From Planctomycetota bacterium (lineage in GTDB: Bacteria > Planctomycetota > Planctomycetia > Planctomycetales > Planctomycetaceae), in the NCBI GenBank assembly GCA_017859815.1, contig JAFMMM010000006.1, positions 1 to 56,538 of the forward strand: a DNA stretch of 56,538 bases, given 5' to 3'. This document shows, piece after piece, positions 8,666 to 16,996 of the stretch. Under the pieces are notes generated by a model. That model made no database searches, was not told the origin of the DNA, and saw only the letters and a program-made list of their open reading frames with translations. The position numbers and the translations under genes were made by a program. The first letter of the stretch is position 1, and every line of letters begins with the position of its first letter.

Positions 8666-9271
8666 TCACCGCGGCAGCAGCGGTGCAGAAACTTCCAGCA
8701 AGTCAATTGCCGGTGCGCCGTTGCAGAAAATTGTAGCCAGCCTGCCGAACGTGACCTCACCATCCTGCATTGGCAGAAATCGCTTCAGACCAGAACCGGC
8801 GGTAAAACGCAGAATAGCGCCCAGATCGACGTGTCGAAACACGTTATGCTGAATCAGGATTCGCCCCAGCGGAATCTCTTCCGCCTGGATTTCCTTCCGG
8901 ACCTGCTCCGTAACCAGATCCAGATTAAATCTGACGTATCCAAACTGGACGACATCTTCGGTACCACCTCGCAGCAGCTGGATTCTTCGGCAGTAAAGCC
9001 CGTCTGACATACGGGAGTCCAGCACCCGAACATCGACCGAACAACCGTGCCATGATTCCATACTAATGGTCATGTGGTGATCGTGAACCAGCATTCTGTG
9101 GTAGGGTTCGGGGGTTGTCTCTTTCGCCACATGTTCGGCCCGTGAAAACAGAGGGGCATCTGATGGCTCGGCGAACAACGCCAGAAGTTCTTCCAGTTCT
9201 CTCAGGGGATTCAATTTCAACGCTCCATTGAGCAGGGCCGCTTTGCAAACAAAGAGCTTGAAGATGGTCAT
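8666..9271 (-). CDS. Chorismate-lyase-like (UbiC-fold) protein
   Basis: The protein has 201 residues and no export signal. The segment PEPYHRMLVHDHHMTISMESWHG, then YCRRIQLL, the later IPLGRIL and the final GRLATIFCNGAPAIDLLEV follow the order of the UbiC/chorismate pyruvate-lyase fold: a conserved arginine in the RxxxL strand, the PLG turn, and a glutamate in the last strand. UbiC turns chorismate into 4-hydroxybenzoate for quinone synthesis. Planctomycetes are generally thought to make menaquinone, so a different chorismate-derived product or a binding role is possible. No neighbouring quinone gene helps decide. Family membership is from remembered motif order only. Confidence 0.6.
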   Translation of the reverse strand: MTIFKLFVCKAALLNGALKLNPLRELEELLALFAEPSDAPLFSRAEHVAKETTPEPYHRMLVHDHHMTISMESWHGCSVDVRVLDSRMSDGLYCRRIQLLRGGTEDVVQFGYVRFNLDLVTEQVRKEIQAEEIPLGRILIQHNVFRHVDLGAILRFTAGSGLKRFLPMQDGEVTFGRLATIFCNGAPAIDLLEVSAPLLPR

Positions 9272-9534
9272 TCAGCGACAATCTTTTCACTTTGGTTGCC
9301 GTTCAGTCTAACGCAGTGCGATTTGGTGGAAAACAAACGCAACAGGCTTTTGCTGTCAACGCGGTCAGAGTTTCGTTTTTTGGCCATTCAATCCTATGAT
9401 GTCCGGGACAAATCCGTGGCAAGCGGGACTAACATTCACGTCACATCATCGCAGATCATCACATCAACAGTCGTCGGATCAATCACTGCTGCAGGACTGT
9501 CGCCTCATCGGTAGCGCGGCAGCAAGGGGAAATC

Positions 9535-10572
9535 ATGAGACCAATCACTCCCGCGATCCTTCTGATCCTGCTGGCCCGGTGGCTTCCCTCTGTTTCTGCA
9601 CAACCCCCTGCGGTCATTTGGGGACTCAGCGAGGGCGACCAGTTCAATGTTACTCAAAATCACAGCCGAACGACTCAGCTCAGCATCGAGAATCGCGAAC
9701 CCGTCATCGTACGTTCGAGCGACCGACTTTCCATGACCTACCGTCTTGAACGTGTCTCATCCAACGGCGACGCACATTTCCGCATCACAATCGTCAATGC
9801 TCAACGTGATCATGCTGACGTCAGAAGTCTCGAAACTCCCGAATCCACGCTCAGCAATCTTGGAAAATATCCGGTTCGCATCATTGTGGAGCCGGATGGT
9901 CATGTGCGCGTTGAGTCCGCAGAAATGCATCAGGGTCTGTTACAGCATCTGGCTGGCAACGACCGCAGCATCCTGAAGTATCTGAAGCGATCATGTCCCG
10001 AAGAAATCTACTCGTCGTGGTTCGGTCGCCCCTTTCTGATTCCACAGCAGGAACAGCTCAATTCAGATGCAGAACCGTGGGATGTGTCATTCACAGACAG
10101 CGTGGGCAGTTCCGGGATCGTTGAATGGAATATGACGTGGCAGGCAGGACAGGATGATTCCGGCCAGGTGGCCGCCAGCATGAGGCAGGGCAGCGGTCGA
10201 TTTCTGCCACTCGTTCTGCCCGCAGATTCAGACTTCACCGATGATGCCCCCGCAGCACCAGCCCTGCAGCTCCGGATTGAGCGTACTTCTGTGTCAGGAA
10301 AGACAGTCAACAAGCGCTTGCCTCTGCGACAACCTGTTCAACAGCTGAAGCCCCCTTTTGATGCGATGCTGATCAGCACTTTGCTGGCTGGGGAAGCGAC
10401 TTTAGACGGGGCCGCTGCACAGCGACTGGGCGCGAAGACCGCCGCCTTTGAGCACACGCACGAATGTGTGCTGGTGATCGACGGTTTCCGGTTTCGAGCC
10501 AACGATCGCCTGCAGCAGATTGCGCCACGCGGGCTGCAGCAACGCCCGCCAATCCCGGCGCCTCCGAATTAA
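9535..10572 (+). CDS. Exported protein of unknown function
   Basis: The protein has 345 residues with a signal peptide (about residues 1-22, ending SVSAQ). An AAGGGGA site precedes the ATG. The mature protein opens with WGLSEGDQFNVTQNHSRTTQLSI, a pattern seen in planctomycete exported families whose members read 'kegdkf.v......': this recalls DUF6263, but the resemblance is weak. It contains two halves of beta-rich sequence, a PFDAMLISTLLAG segment and a proline-rich end. There are no catalytic motifs that I recognise. It converges with the CDGSH gene. Confidence 0.75.
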   Translation: MRPITPAILLILLARWLPSVSAQPPAVIWGLSEGDQFNVTQNHSRTTQLSIENREPVIVRSSDRLSMTYRLERVSSNGDAHFRITIVNAQRDHADVRSLETPESTLSNLGKYPVRIIVEPDGHVRVESAEMHQGLLQHLAGNDRSILKYLKRSCPEEIYSSWFGRPFLIPQQEQLNSDAEPWDVSFTDSVGSSGIVEWNMTWQAGQDDSGQVAASMRQGSGRFLPLVLPADSDFTDDAPAAPALQLRIERTSVSGKTVNKRLPLRQPVQQLKPPFDAMLISTLLAGEATLDGAAAQRLGAKTAAFEHTHECVLVIDGFRFRANDRLQQIAPRGLQQRPPIPAPPN

Positions 10573-10597
10573 TCAGCCCGCAGAGGAATCGGTGACG

Positions 10598-10807
10598 TCA
10601 GGATCCGGCCCGCTCTGCGGACTCAAAGCTGCAGTCCTTGTGTGCACCGTCACAGAACGGACGATTCTTTGAGACACCGCAGCGGCACAGTGCGATGGTT
10701 TCCTTGCCCTTCAGATCAAAGGTGTTGCCATCGGCATCGGTAACCTCCACCGCGCCGGTCACCAGAAACGGACCGTTATCACGTACCGCTATTTTCACGT
10801 CAGCCAT
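10598..10807 (-). CDS. CDGSH-type iron-sulfur protein
   Basis: From the ATG at 10807, preceded by a perfect GAGGAG site, the protein has 69 residues. It holds the complete CDGSH signature C41-x-C43-x2-S-x3-P-x-C52-D-G-A-H56, whose three cysteines and one histidine bind a [2Fe-2S] cluster. The N-terminal half (DNGPFLVTGAVEVTDADG) is the usual beta-strand lead-in of bacterial single-CDGSH proteins. Such proteins are thought to act in electron or cluster transfer in the cytoplasm. The frame stays open upstream to 11128, but that extension has no protein-like character and lacks a ribosome site. Confidence 0.92.
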   Translation of the reverse strand: MADVKIAVRDNGPFLVTGAVEVTDADGNTFDLKGKETIALCRCGVSKNRPFCDGAHKDCSFESAERAGS

Positions 10808-11129
10808 GTTGTTCTCCTCGACCGCATCGCTGTTCAGCCTGACGGAACTTGTGATCGCTTCGCAGCAGACCTTGATGCAGTTTCTCTTAAGTGACATCTT
10901 TTCTGTGAATTCATGCAGGGATCTCCTGCGACTGCGGGATCGTAGCCAGCATCGCTGCAAATCGAAAGTGGACGGCACGGAAGAATCCTGACATCGCCCA
11001 GCCCCAGCCAGGACTGTGATTGTTTTCAGCGACTCGACGCCCGCAGCAGCAAACCGTATGCTCAAAGACTGCGTCGCATTGATCGCAACCTCACCGGAGC
11101 TCCCATCCTCTGTTGTAAAGGCCCTCACG
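10808..11129. other. Intergenic region between divergent genes (322 bp)
   Basis: This region lies between the CDGSH gene start and the NHL propeller start and should hold both promoters. No convincing -35/-10 pair, hairpin or repeat was recognised. The open frames crossing it read as extensions of the neighbours without ribosome sites. Confidence 0.45.
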
Positions 11130-12194
11130 ATGTCGTTGTCCCGTCGGTTTCCTGTTTGGATTTCCCTGAACGCGGTCCTGCTGTTGTCGAGTTCTGCTTC
11201 TGCATGGGCGCAGCTGGCCGAAGACAGCCCCGAAGCAAAGGGGAACTCCCCGGATTATCCGCAGACCGTGACCGGACCGGTCTACAGCGTTGATCCCGCA
11301 TGGCCTGAGAAACCCAAAGACTTTGAATGGGCCGCCATGCCTGGGATTGCGGTTGACGACAAAGATCAGATCTGGACCTTCACCCGCTCCACACCCCCGA
11401 TTCAGGTGTATACCGCGGAAGGCAAACTGGTGCGTGCCTGGGGCAGCAAGACCATCAGGACGGCTCATCACCTGAAAATCGATCACGAGGGGAATGTATG
11501 GGTTGCCGACATCGGCCTGCACATCGTTCGAAAATTCAACCCATGGGGAGAAGTGCTGCTGACGATTGGCACACCCGGTGAACCTGGAAACGACCGCACC
11601 CATTTGGACAAACCCACAGACATGGCGATTTCTCCCGGCGGTGACGTTTTCGTTGCCGACGGTTATGGAAACAATCGAGTTGTCCACTTCAACGCGGCGG
11701 GCCAGTTCGTGAAGGCATGGGGAAGTCTGGGCAATGGCCCGGATCAGTTCAGTCTCCCGCATGCTGTTGCTATGGACTCCACCGGACGGCTTTATGTTGC
11801 AGACCGAAACAACACCCGAATTCAGGTGTACAGCCAGGCAGGAAAACTGCTGGATAGCTGGGGAGATGTCATCATCCCGTGGGGTTTTTGGATGACCGCC
11901 GATGATCAGTTGTGGGTCTGCGGCTGTTCACCGATGCCATGGCTGGAACACCCCGATTATCCCGGTGCACCGCTCAGCTGTCCTCCCAAAGATCAGATCC
12001 TGCTGCGTTTCGATACCGGTGGCAGGGTCAGGCAGCTTTGGACACTGCCGAAGGGAGAAGACGGAAAAGAACAACCCGGCGATGTCAACTGGCTGCACGC
12101 AATGGCGTTGGACTCCCGCGGCAATATCTACGTTGGTGATATCATCGGGAAGCGGGCGCAAAAGCTGGTTCGGCACGATCCGCCTGCGAAGTGA
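11130..12194 (+). CDS. Exported NHL-repeat beta-propeller protein
   Basis: From the ATG at 11130 the protein has 354 residues with a signal peptide ending at SASAWAQ. The mature part is a six-bladed NHL propeller: repeated blades such as LDKPTDMAISPGGDVFVADGYGNNRVVHF, then LPHAVAMDSTGRLYVADRNNTRIQVY and HAMALDSRGNIYVGDI. Cysteines cluster in VCGCSPMPW and LSCPPKD. This arrangement recalls the lyase domain of peptidyl-glycine alpha-amidating enzymes, but bacterial relatives are mostly uncharacterised. It probably acts in the periplasm or on the cell surface. The function is not inferable beyond a propeller scaffold. Confidence 0.85.
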   Translation: MSLSRRFPVWISLNAVLLLSSSASAWAQLAEDSPEAKGNSPDYPQTVTGPVYSVDPAWPEKPKDFEWAAMPGIAVDDKDQIWTFTRSTPPIQVYTAEGKLVRAWGSKTIRTAHHLKIDHEGNVWVADIGLHIVRKFNPWGEVLLTIGTPGEPGNDRTHLDKPTDMAISPGGDVFVADGYGNNRVVHFNAAGQFVKAWGSLGNGPDQFSLPHAVAMDSTGRLYVADRNNTRIQVYSQAGKLLDSWGDVIIPWGFWMTADDQLWVCGCSPMPWLEHPDYPGAPLSCPPKDQILLRFDTGGRVRQLWTLPKGEDGKEQPGDVNWLHAMALDSRGNIYVGDIIGKRAQKLVRHDPPAK

Positions 12195-12454
12195 CCGCCG
12201 TTTTTGACATCGCAGCATACTGAAAACACTGGGGTTTCTGATTCATGGGATTGAGAAATTAGCCCCGAAACCCGGTGAGCCGGGGCCTGCATTTGCAATT
12301 GTTCCGGCAGATTTGAATACTCCGCAGGGCTGGTTTTTCAGCGGTGAGGGTCGTGCGTAAAGCGTGCGCCGTCGGACCGCTCTTTGATGATATTTGACGC
12401 ACAACGGGACGCCTGCCGCTTTTGCGGCTGCAGACCGCCCCGAGGGAGAACCCC

Positions 12455-14389
12455 ATGGCTGTTTCGGCTGACTTTCCGATTCCACTTCACCAGTATCGGG
12501 CGATCGCACTCGATCCCTCCAACCCAGAGTTGTCAGCGGAACAGAAAGAGATCCTGCAGAACAATATCAGCATTTGTCGCGATGCCATCATTTTCTTCAC
12601 GGCCATCGCCGATGCGAAAGGCCTGGGTGGTCACACCGGAGGTCCTTTCGACACGGTGCCCGAAGTTTGCATCATGCATGCGTTCATGCAGCATGCGGCT
12701 CAGGGGGGAACTCCCGACGTTCTGCCAATCTTCTTCGATGAAGCCGGGCATCGCGTTGCCACTCAATATCTGATGGCTGTTCTTGAAGGGGACATGCCTG
12801 TCGAAAAACTGTATCACTACCGTGAGTATCTGTCTCATCTTCCCGGCCATCCGGAACGCGGGTTTACACCGGGCGTAAAATTTTCGTCAGGTCGTCTTGG
12901 CCACATGTGGCCATTCGTCAATGGTGTCGCAATCGCCAACCCCAACAAAGTGGTCTTCATGCTGGGATCTGACGGATCGCAGATGGAAGGCAACGATGCA
13001 GAAGCGGCTCGACTGGCTGTCGCGCAGCAACTGAATGTGAAACTGCTGATTGATGACAACGACGTCACAATCGCCGGACATCCCTCCGACTACCTGCAGG
13101 GGTTCAGTGTTGCCAAAACGCTCGAAGGTCACGGCTTGCAGACGGATATTGGTGACGGTGAAGATATCGACGGGCTGTACCGCCGCATGTGTGCTGCTGT
13201 CACCGCCAGCGGGCCAGTTGCCCTGATCAATCGCCGCAAGATGTGCGTGGGAATCGAGGGGCTCGAAGGCAGTGCTCATGGACACGACGTCATCAAGGTG
13301 GGCACCGCGAAGGAATACCTGACCGGTCGTGGACACTCGGCCGCGGTGGAGTATCTGGAAGCGGTCACCAAGGGGCCGTCAGGACCGCAGCACAAGGGTT
13401 CCGATGCTTCCAGCGTTGGCAAGAACCGTGACCTGTTCGGCCGTATTCTCAATGATATTCTGGACGAAATTCCAGAGCAGCAGCGGATTGCCAGCGTACG
13501 CGTCTTCGACAGTGACCTGGAAGGATCCTGTGGATTGAACCACGTGCGTGCTCAGCATCCTGAAGTGTTTGTGCGTGGCGGAATCATGGAACGCGGTAAC
13601 TATTCCGCCGCCGCTGGTTTCGGATTCGAAGCCGGTCGTCAGGGCATATTTGCGACGTTCTCCGCGTTCCTCGAAATGGTGGTTTCCGAAATCACGATGG
13701 CGCGGCTGAACGACTCCAATGTGCTGGCGCATTTCTCCCATGCCGGCTGTGACGACATGGCCGATAACACCTGTCACTTCGGCCTGAACAATATGTACGC
13801 CGCAAATGGACTTCCCAATGAGGGCAAGGATACAACGCGGCTGTACTTCCCGGCAGACCAGCATCAGTTCCGTGCCTGCCTGAAGCGGATCTACGGCGAT
13901 TCCGGACTGCGATTCATTTTCTCCACGCGATCCGGGGTTCCGGACCTGCTGACTGAAGACGGCCAACGCCTGTACTCCGACGACTACGTGTTCGAGCCGG
14001 GCCGCGACGACCTCGTTCGAGAGGGCAGTGACGGCTATGTCGTGTCCTTCGGAGAGACCACCTATCGCGCGCTCGATGCAGTCACAAATCTGCGGGAACA
14101 GGGCATCAACGTGGGACTGATTAACAAAGCGACCCTGAATATCTGTGACGAAGAAATGATGACGCGACTGGCAGCTGCTCCGGCGGTCCTCGTAGCCGAG
14201 TCATTCAACGTCAATACAGGGCTGGGTTCTCGATTTGGTTCAGAACTTCTGAAACGGGGCTTCCGCGGCGCCTATAATCATATCGGCACACACCGGGAAG
14301 GCTCCGGCGGGCTGTGGCAGCAGATGGGATATCAGGGCGTCGACTCCGAGGGAATCAGCGCTGCTGTGCGAACGCTGCTCAACCGCTGA
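12455..14389 (+). CDS. Transketolase-family thiamine-diphosphate enzyme
   Basis: The ATG at 12455 with GAGGGAG upstream gives 644 residues, full transketolase length with the TPP-binding, pyrimidine-binding and C-terminal domains in one chain. Landmarks are GLGGHTGGPFDT (about 55-66), GRLGHM (near 150) and the TPP/Mg motif GSDGSQMEGN (171-180) followed by LLIDDNDVTI. In the second domain MERGNYSAAAGFGFEAGRQGIFATFSAFLE corresponds to the conserved glutamate and aromatic region that activates the cofactor. The sequence is divergent from Escherichia coli TktA, so a pentose-phosphate role is likely but a related ketose or acyloin reaction is possible. No pathway neighbours. Confidence 0.82.
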   Translation: MAVSADFPIPLHQYRAIALDPSNPELSAEQKEILQNNISICRDAIIFFTAIADAKGLGGHTGGPFDTVPEVCIMHAFMQHAAQGGTPDVLPIFFDEAGHRVATQYLMAVLEGDMPVEKLYHYREYLSHLPGHPERGFTPGVKFSSGRLGHMWPFVNGVAIANPNKVVFMLGSDGSQMEGNDAEAARLAVAQQLNVKLLIDDNDVTIAGHPSDYLQGFSVAKTLEGHGLQTDIGDGEDIDGLYRRMCAAVTASGPVALINRRKMCVGIEGLEGSAHGHDVIKVGTAKEYLTGRGHSAAVEYLEAVTKGPSGPQHKGSDASSVGKNRDLFGRILNDILDEIPEQQRIASVRVFDSDLEGSCGLNHVRAQHPEVFVRGGIMERGNYSAAAGFGFEAGRQGIFATFSAFLEMVVSEITMARLNDSNVLAHFSHAGCDDMADNTCHFGLNNMYAANGLPNEGKDTTRLYFPADQHQFRACLKRIYGDSGLRFIFSTRSGVPDLLTEDGQRLYSDDYVFEPGRDDLVREGSDGYVVSFGETTYRALDAVTNLREQGINVGLINKATLNICDEEMMTRLAAAPAVLVAESFNVNTGLGSRFGSELLKRGFRGAYNHIGTHREGSGGLWQQMGYQGVDSEGISAAVRTLLNR

Positions 14390-14411
14390 ATCCTGTCCAC
14401 CGTTCTTCATT

Positions 14412-14447
14412 CTGCGGCGACCCGCCAGAGGATGGGTTCAGCCGCAG
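14412..14447 (+). terminator. Hairpin after transketolase gene, possible terminator
   Basis: A 7-bp stem CTGCGGC/GCCGCAG with an inner CCC/GGG pairing lies 22 bases after the transketolase stop. No T run follows, so termination is only a possibility. Confidence 0.3.
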
Positions 14448-14540
14448 GATTTGGCTGGACAGGGCCTCAAATGCTGCATCCTGCAGATTCAGTTCCTGCT
14501 CATTGATTACCGGTGAGCACCAGCAGCGAGTACTCAGGCG

Positions 14541-15038
14541 ATGTTCAAGACGGGTTTTTTGGGCTACCAAACCACGTTCATGCTGGATTTCGTGGTGGTC
14601 GCACTGTTGTTGGTCGTTCCACTGCTTCTGTTCAGCCTCTGGCAGGTGCGGGTGCGGCGGAACTACCTGCTGCACATGCAGCTCCAGATTACCCTCGGTG
14701 TGATCCTGCTTGTCGCCGTTTCCGCTTTCGAGATTGATGTTCAGATTGTCCATGGCGGCTGGGAGCAGATTGTTGCACAGCAGCAACTGGACGATGCGGC
14801 GCTGGCCGCAAAGATTGCCGCCAGTCGTCCGTGGCTGCTGGTTCATCTCGTTTTTGCTGTCACCACGCCGATTCTTTGGATCATCACCATGGTGCTTGCC
14901 CTGCGTAAATTCAGCAGGCAGCCCAAACCGGGGCCTCACAGCCGCACTCATCGCCTGCTGGGCTGGGCCTCCACGATTGATATCACACTGACAAGTGTCA
15001 CCGGACTCGCGTTCTACTACGTGACATTTATGAGCTGA
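14541..15038 (+). CDS. DUF420-like four-helix membrane protein
   Basis: The protein has 165 residues and four likely membrane helices (about 13-35, 47-67, 97-121, 140-162). Histidines sit near helix ends: His45, His71, His102 and His137. This matches the DUF420 (YozB/CtaM-like) family, a small membrane protein with conserved histidines. Some members are needed for haem-copper oxidase assembly, but no oxidase gene is visible here. An earlier in-frame start is not supported. The ribosome site of the chosen ATG is weak (CAGGCG). Confidence 0.7.
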   Translation: MFKTGFLGYQTTFMLDFVVVALLLVVPLLLFSLWQVRVRRNYLLHMQLQITLGVILLVAVSAFEIDVQIVHGGWEQIVAQQQLDDAALAAKIAASRPWLLVHLVFAVTTPILWIITMVLALRKFSRQPKPGPHSRTHRLLGWASTIDITLTSVTGLAFYYVTFMS

Positions 15039-15109
15039 AATGCTGCAGACCCTCCGCTTTAGGAGCGGCAGCCAACCGGACATTGGTCCCTTGAAACCAG
15101 GTTCGTTTT

Positions 15110-16120
15110 ATGAGCACGATGCAGGGTGTATTTTATCGCCAAACCGGGCCCCCGGATGTTCTTGAATTCGGAACTCTCCCGAAGCCTGAGATTCGCCCCA
15201 ACCAGGTTCTGGTGCGTACCGAAGCCGTCTCAGTCAATCCGATTGACACCTACATCAGATCTGGAGCCGTTGCTGCGGACCTGACGAATCCTGCGATACC
15301 CGGATGCGATCTGGCAGGCACTGTGGAGAACATCGGCGACTCCGTGACAGCGTTCAGCCCCGGCGACCGGGTTTGGGGAAGCAATCAAAGTCTGTTCGGA
15401 CGACAGGGCACATTCGCCGAATACTGCGCTGTCGATGAAGAGTGGCTTTACCCCATTCCGAAGAACGTCAGCTTTGAATCGGCCGCAGCCGGAGCGCTCA
15501 CCGGAATCACTGCACACCTCGGCCTGTTTCTGCATGCCGGATTGCAGCCTGGCGAAATAGTTTTCGTAAATGGCGGCAGCGGTGGCGTTGGATCTGCGGT
15601 CGTGCAACTGGCCAAAACAGCCGGGGCAACCGTGATCACAACGGCCGGTTCGGAAGACAAGGCTGCTCAATGTCGCGCATCCGGCGCTGACCACGTCATT
15701 CTGTATCGCAGTGAAGACGTCATTGCTCGTCTGACCGAAATGACAACAGAGATCGGTCTGATCAATCTTTGGTTTGAAACACTGCGGAATCCGGAGCCGA
15801 TGAACAGCATCCCGCTGCTGGCCAGACGAGGTCGCATGGTGCTGATGGCCGGCCGGGACGCAAGACCCGAATTCCCCGTCGGTCCATTTTATGTGAAGGA
15901 CCTTCGAATGCTTGGATTTGCAATGTTCAACGCAACTTCAGAGGAGCAGCGGGAAAGTGCGGTAAGACTTAATGAGTTGCTTGCCAGTACAGCCTGGAAT
16001 CCACCGATAGGTGCCGGATTTACGTTCTCGGAAGCGGCCGCTGCACATCGGTTGCAGGAAGAGAATACTCTGAATAACGCCGGAACGCTGTCCGGAAAAA
16101 TTGTGTTGACTCCTCGTTAG
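15110..16120 (+). CDS. Quinone-reductase-type MDR oxidoreductase (zinc-independent)
   Basis: The protein has 336 residues, standard for the medium-chain dehydrogenase/reductase superfamily. The N-terminal GroES-like half contains VNPIDTYIRSG and PGCDLAGTVENIG. The Rossmann half has the NADPH-binding GGSGGVGSAVVQLAK motif. The catalytic and structural zinc cysteines of alcohol dehydrogenases are absent, which places it with NADPH:quinone oxidoreductases (QOR/zeta-crystallin). It probably reduces quinones or enones in the cytoplasm. The DUF420 gene ends 71 bases upstream on the same strand. Confidence 0.9.
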   Translation: MSTMQGVFYRQTGPPDVLEFGTLPKPEIRPNQVLVRTEAVSVNPIDTYIRSGAVAADLTNPAIPGCDLAGTVENIGDSVTAFSPGDRVWGSNQSLFGRQGTFAEYCAVDEEWLYPIPKNVSFESAAAGALTGITAHLGLFLHAGLQPGEIVFVNGGSGGVGSAVVQLAKTAGATVITTAGSEDKAAQCRASGADHVILYRSEDVIARLTEMTTEIGLINLWFETLRNPEPMNSIPLLARRGRMVLMAGRDARPEFPVGPFYVKDLRMLGFAMFNATSEEQRESAVRLNELLASTAWNPPIGAGFTFSEAAAAHRLQEENTLNNAGTLSGKIVLTPR

Positions 16121-16198
16121 CTCGCGTCGCACTGCATCAGGAGTGAAGCGTTGTTCGACCATCGCCATCGCCCACTTTTCACAGCCCGGTTCAATTCG

Positions 16199-16546
16199 AT
16201 GAACGAGGCGTTTCGATCGCAGCTTTTCTCCGGTCGGCGTTCGTCGCCGGTCATGCGACTTCTGTTCACCGTGGTCCTTTCAGTGGTCTTTGTTTCCGTC
16301 GCCGTCATCGCCGTCTTTGCCTTTCTGGCAATGCTGACGTTATTCCTCGTAATGCGTCTTTATAACTCCCTGCGGAGACTGTGGTCCGCACCCGGAGACG
16401 CCAATGCAGCCAGCTCGCAATCGTTTGGAACCGCAGCGCATTCTCACGCGACCGACACATCCACATTTCAACAGCAGCGAGGCCGGCCGAGGATTATCGA
16501 GGTTCGCGCGAAACCATCGCGGGATGCAGCCGATCCGGATGCCTGA
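16199..16546 (+). CDS. Small single-pass membrane protein, unknown
   Basis: From the ATG at 16199 the protein has 115 residues. A basic N-terminus (FRSQLFSGRRSS) is followed by one long hydrophobic segment (about residues 19-53, possibly two short helices) and a polar, low-complexity tail rich in Ala, Ser and Arg. The orientation suggested by the positive-inside rule is a cytoplasmic N-terminus. No family recognised. A longer frame begins at a TTG at 16151 with no ribosome site. The gene is called because codon use resembles its neighbours and the membrane segment is coherent. Confidence 0.5.
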   Translation: MNEAFRSQLFSGRRSSPVMRLLFTVVLSVVFVSVAVIAVFAFLAMLTLFLVMRLYNSLRRLWSAPGDANAASSQSFGTAAHSHATDTSTFQQQRGRPRIIEVRAKPSRDAADPDA

Positions 16547-16996
16547 GCTGGTTTCAGCGGATCGCCTCAGGCATGATTCTCTTCCTGCGGATCCGGCGGC
16601 CAGCTGATTTTTTTCGATGACGGCCGGACCAACTGGTGAAGTGCATCCATGCTGCGCGACTTAAGAGCAGAGCCTGCCCGCCATTGACTAACGTCGCAGC
16701 GTCCAATACGTGCAGATCTTTCCCCTTTCGCCGCCAACGGCGGTCCGGTAATCACGTCTGTGACGGAAAGTCCGTCTTACACCCCGGTCTCTTACTCGGC
16801 TTGCTTCACGGCCAAAGCTTTGCCGCCTCCTGGACAGGCCAGCCTCACCAGAATTGCTGCTTGTCCCCATCGTTGACAATTAGCTTAAGAAGAATTGAGG
16901 CCCAACAAATAACAGGTGTATTCCCCTGATGTCGCTGCCAATAATCGACCCGTCACTGGCCAGCCGATCGCCTTTTCTCAACGAGGAAGCTTTCAC
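16547..16996. other. Intergenic region before the repeat-protein gene (450 bp)
   Basis: No gene is supported here. A TTGACA hexamer occurs at about 16874-16879, but no matching -10 was found. A short CCGCC/GGCGG hairpin lies near 16730. The region presumably holds the promoter of the downstream surface protein. Confidence 0.45.

Noticed and set aside
10808-11128. N-terminal extension of the CDGSH gene
   Set aside because: The perfect GAGGAG site and CDGSH length favour the start at 10807. The extension is not protein-like.
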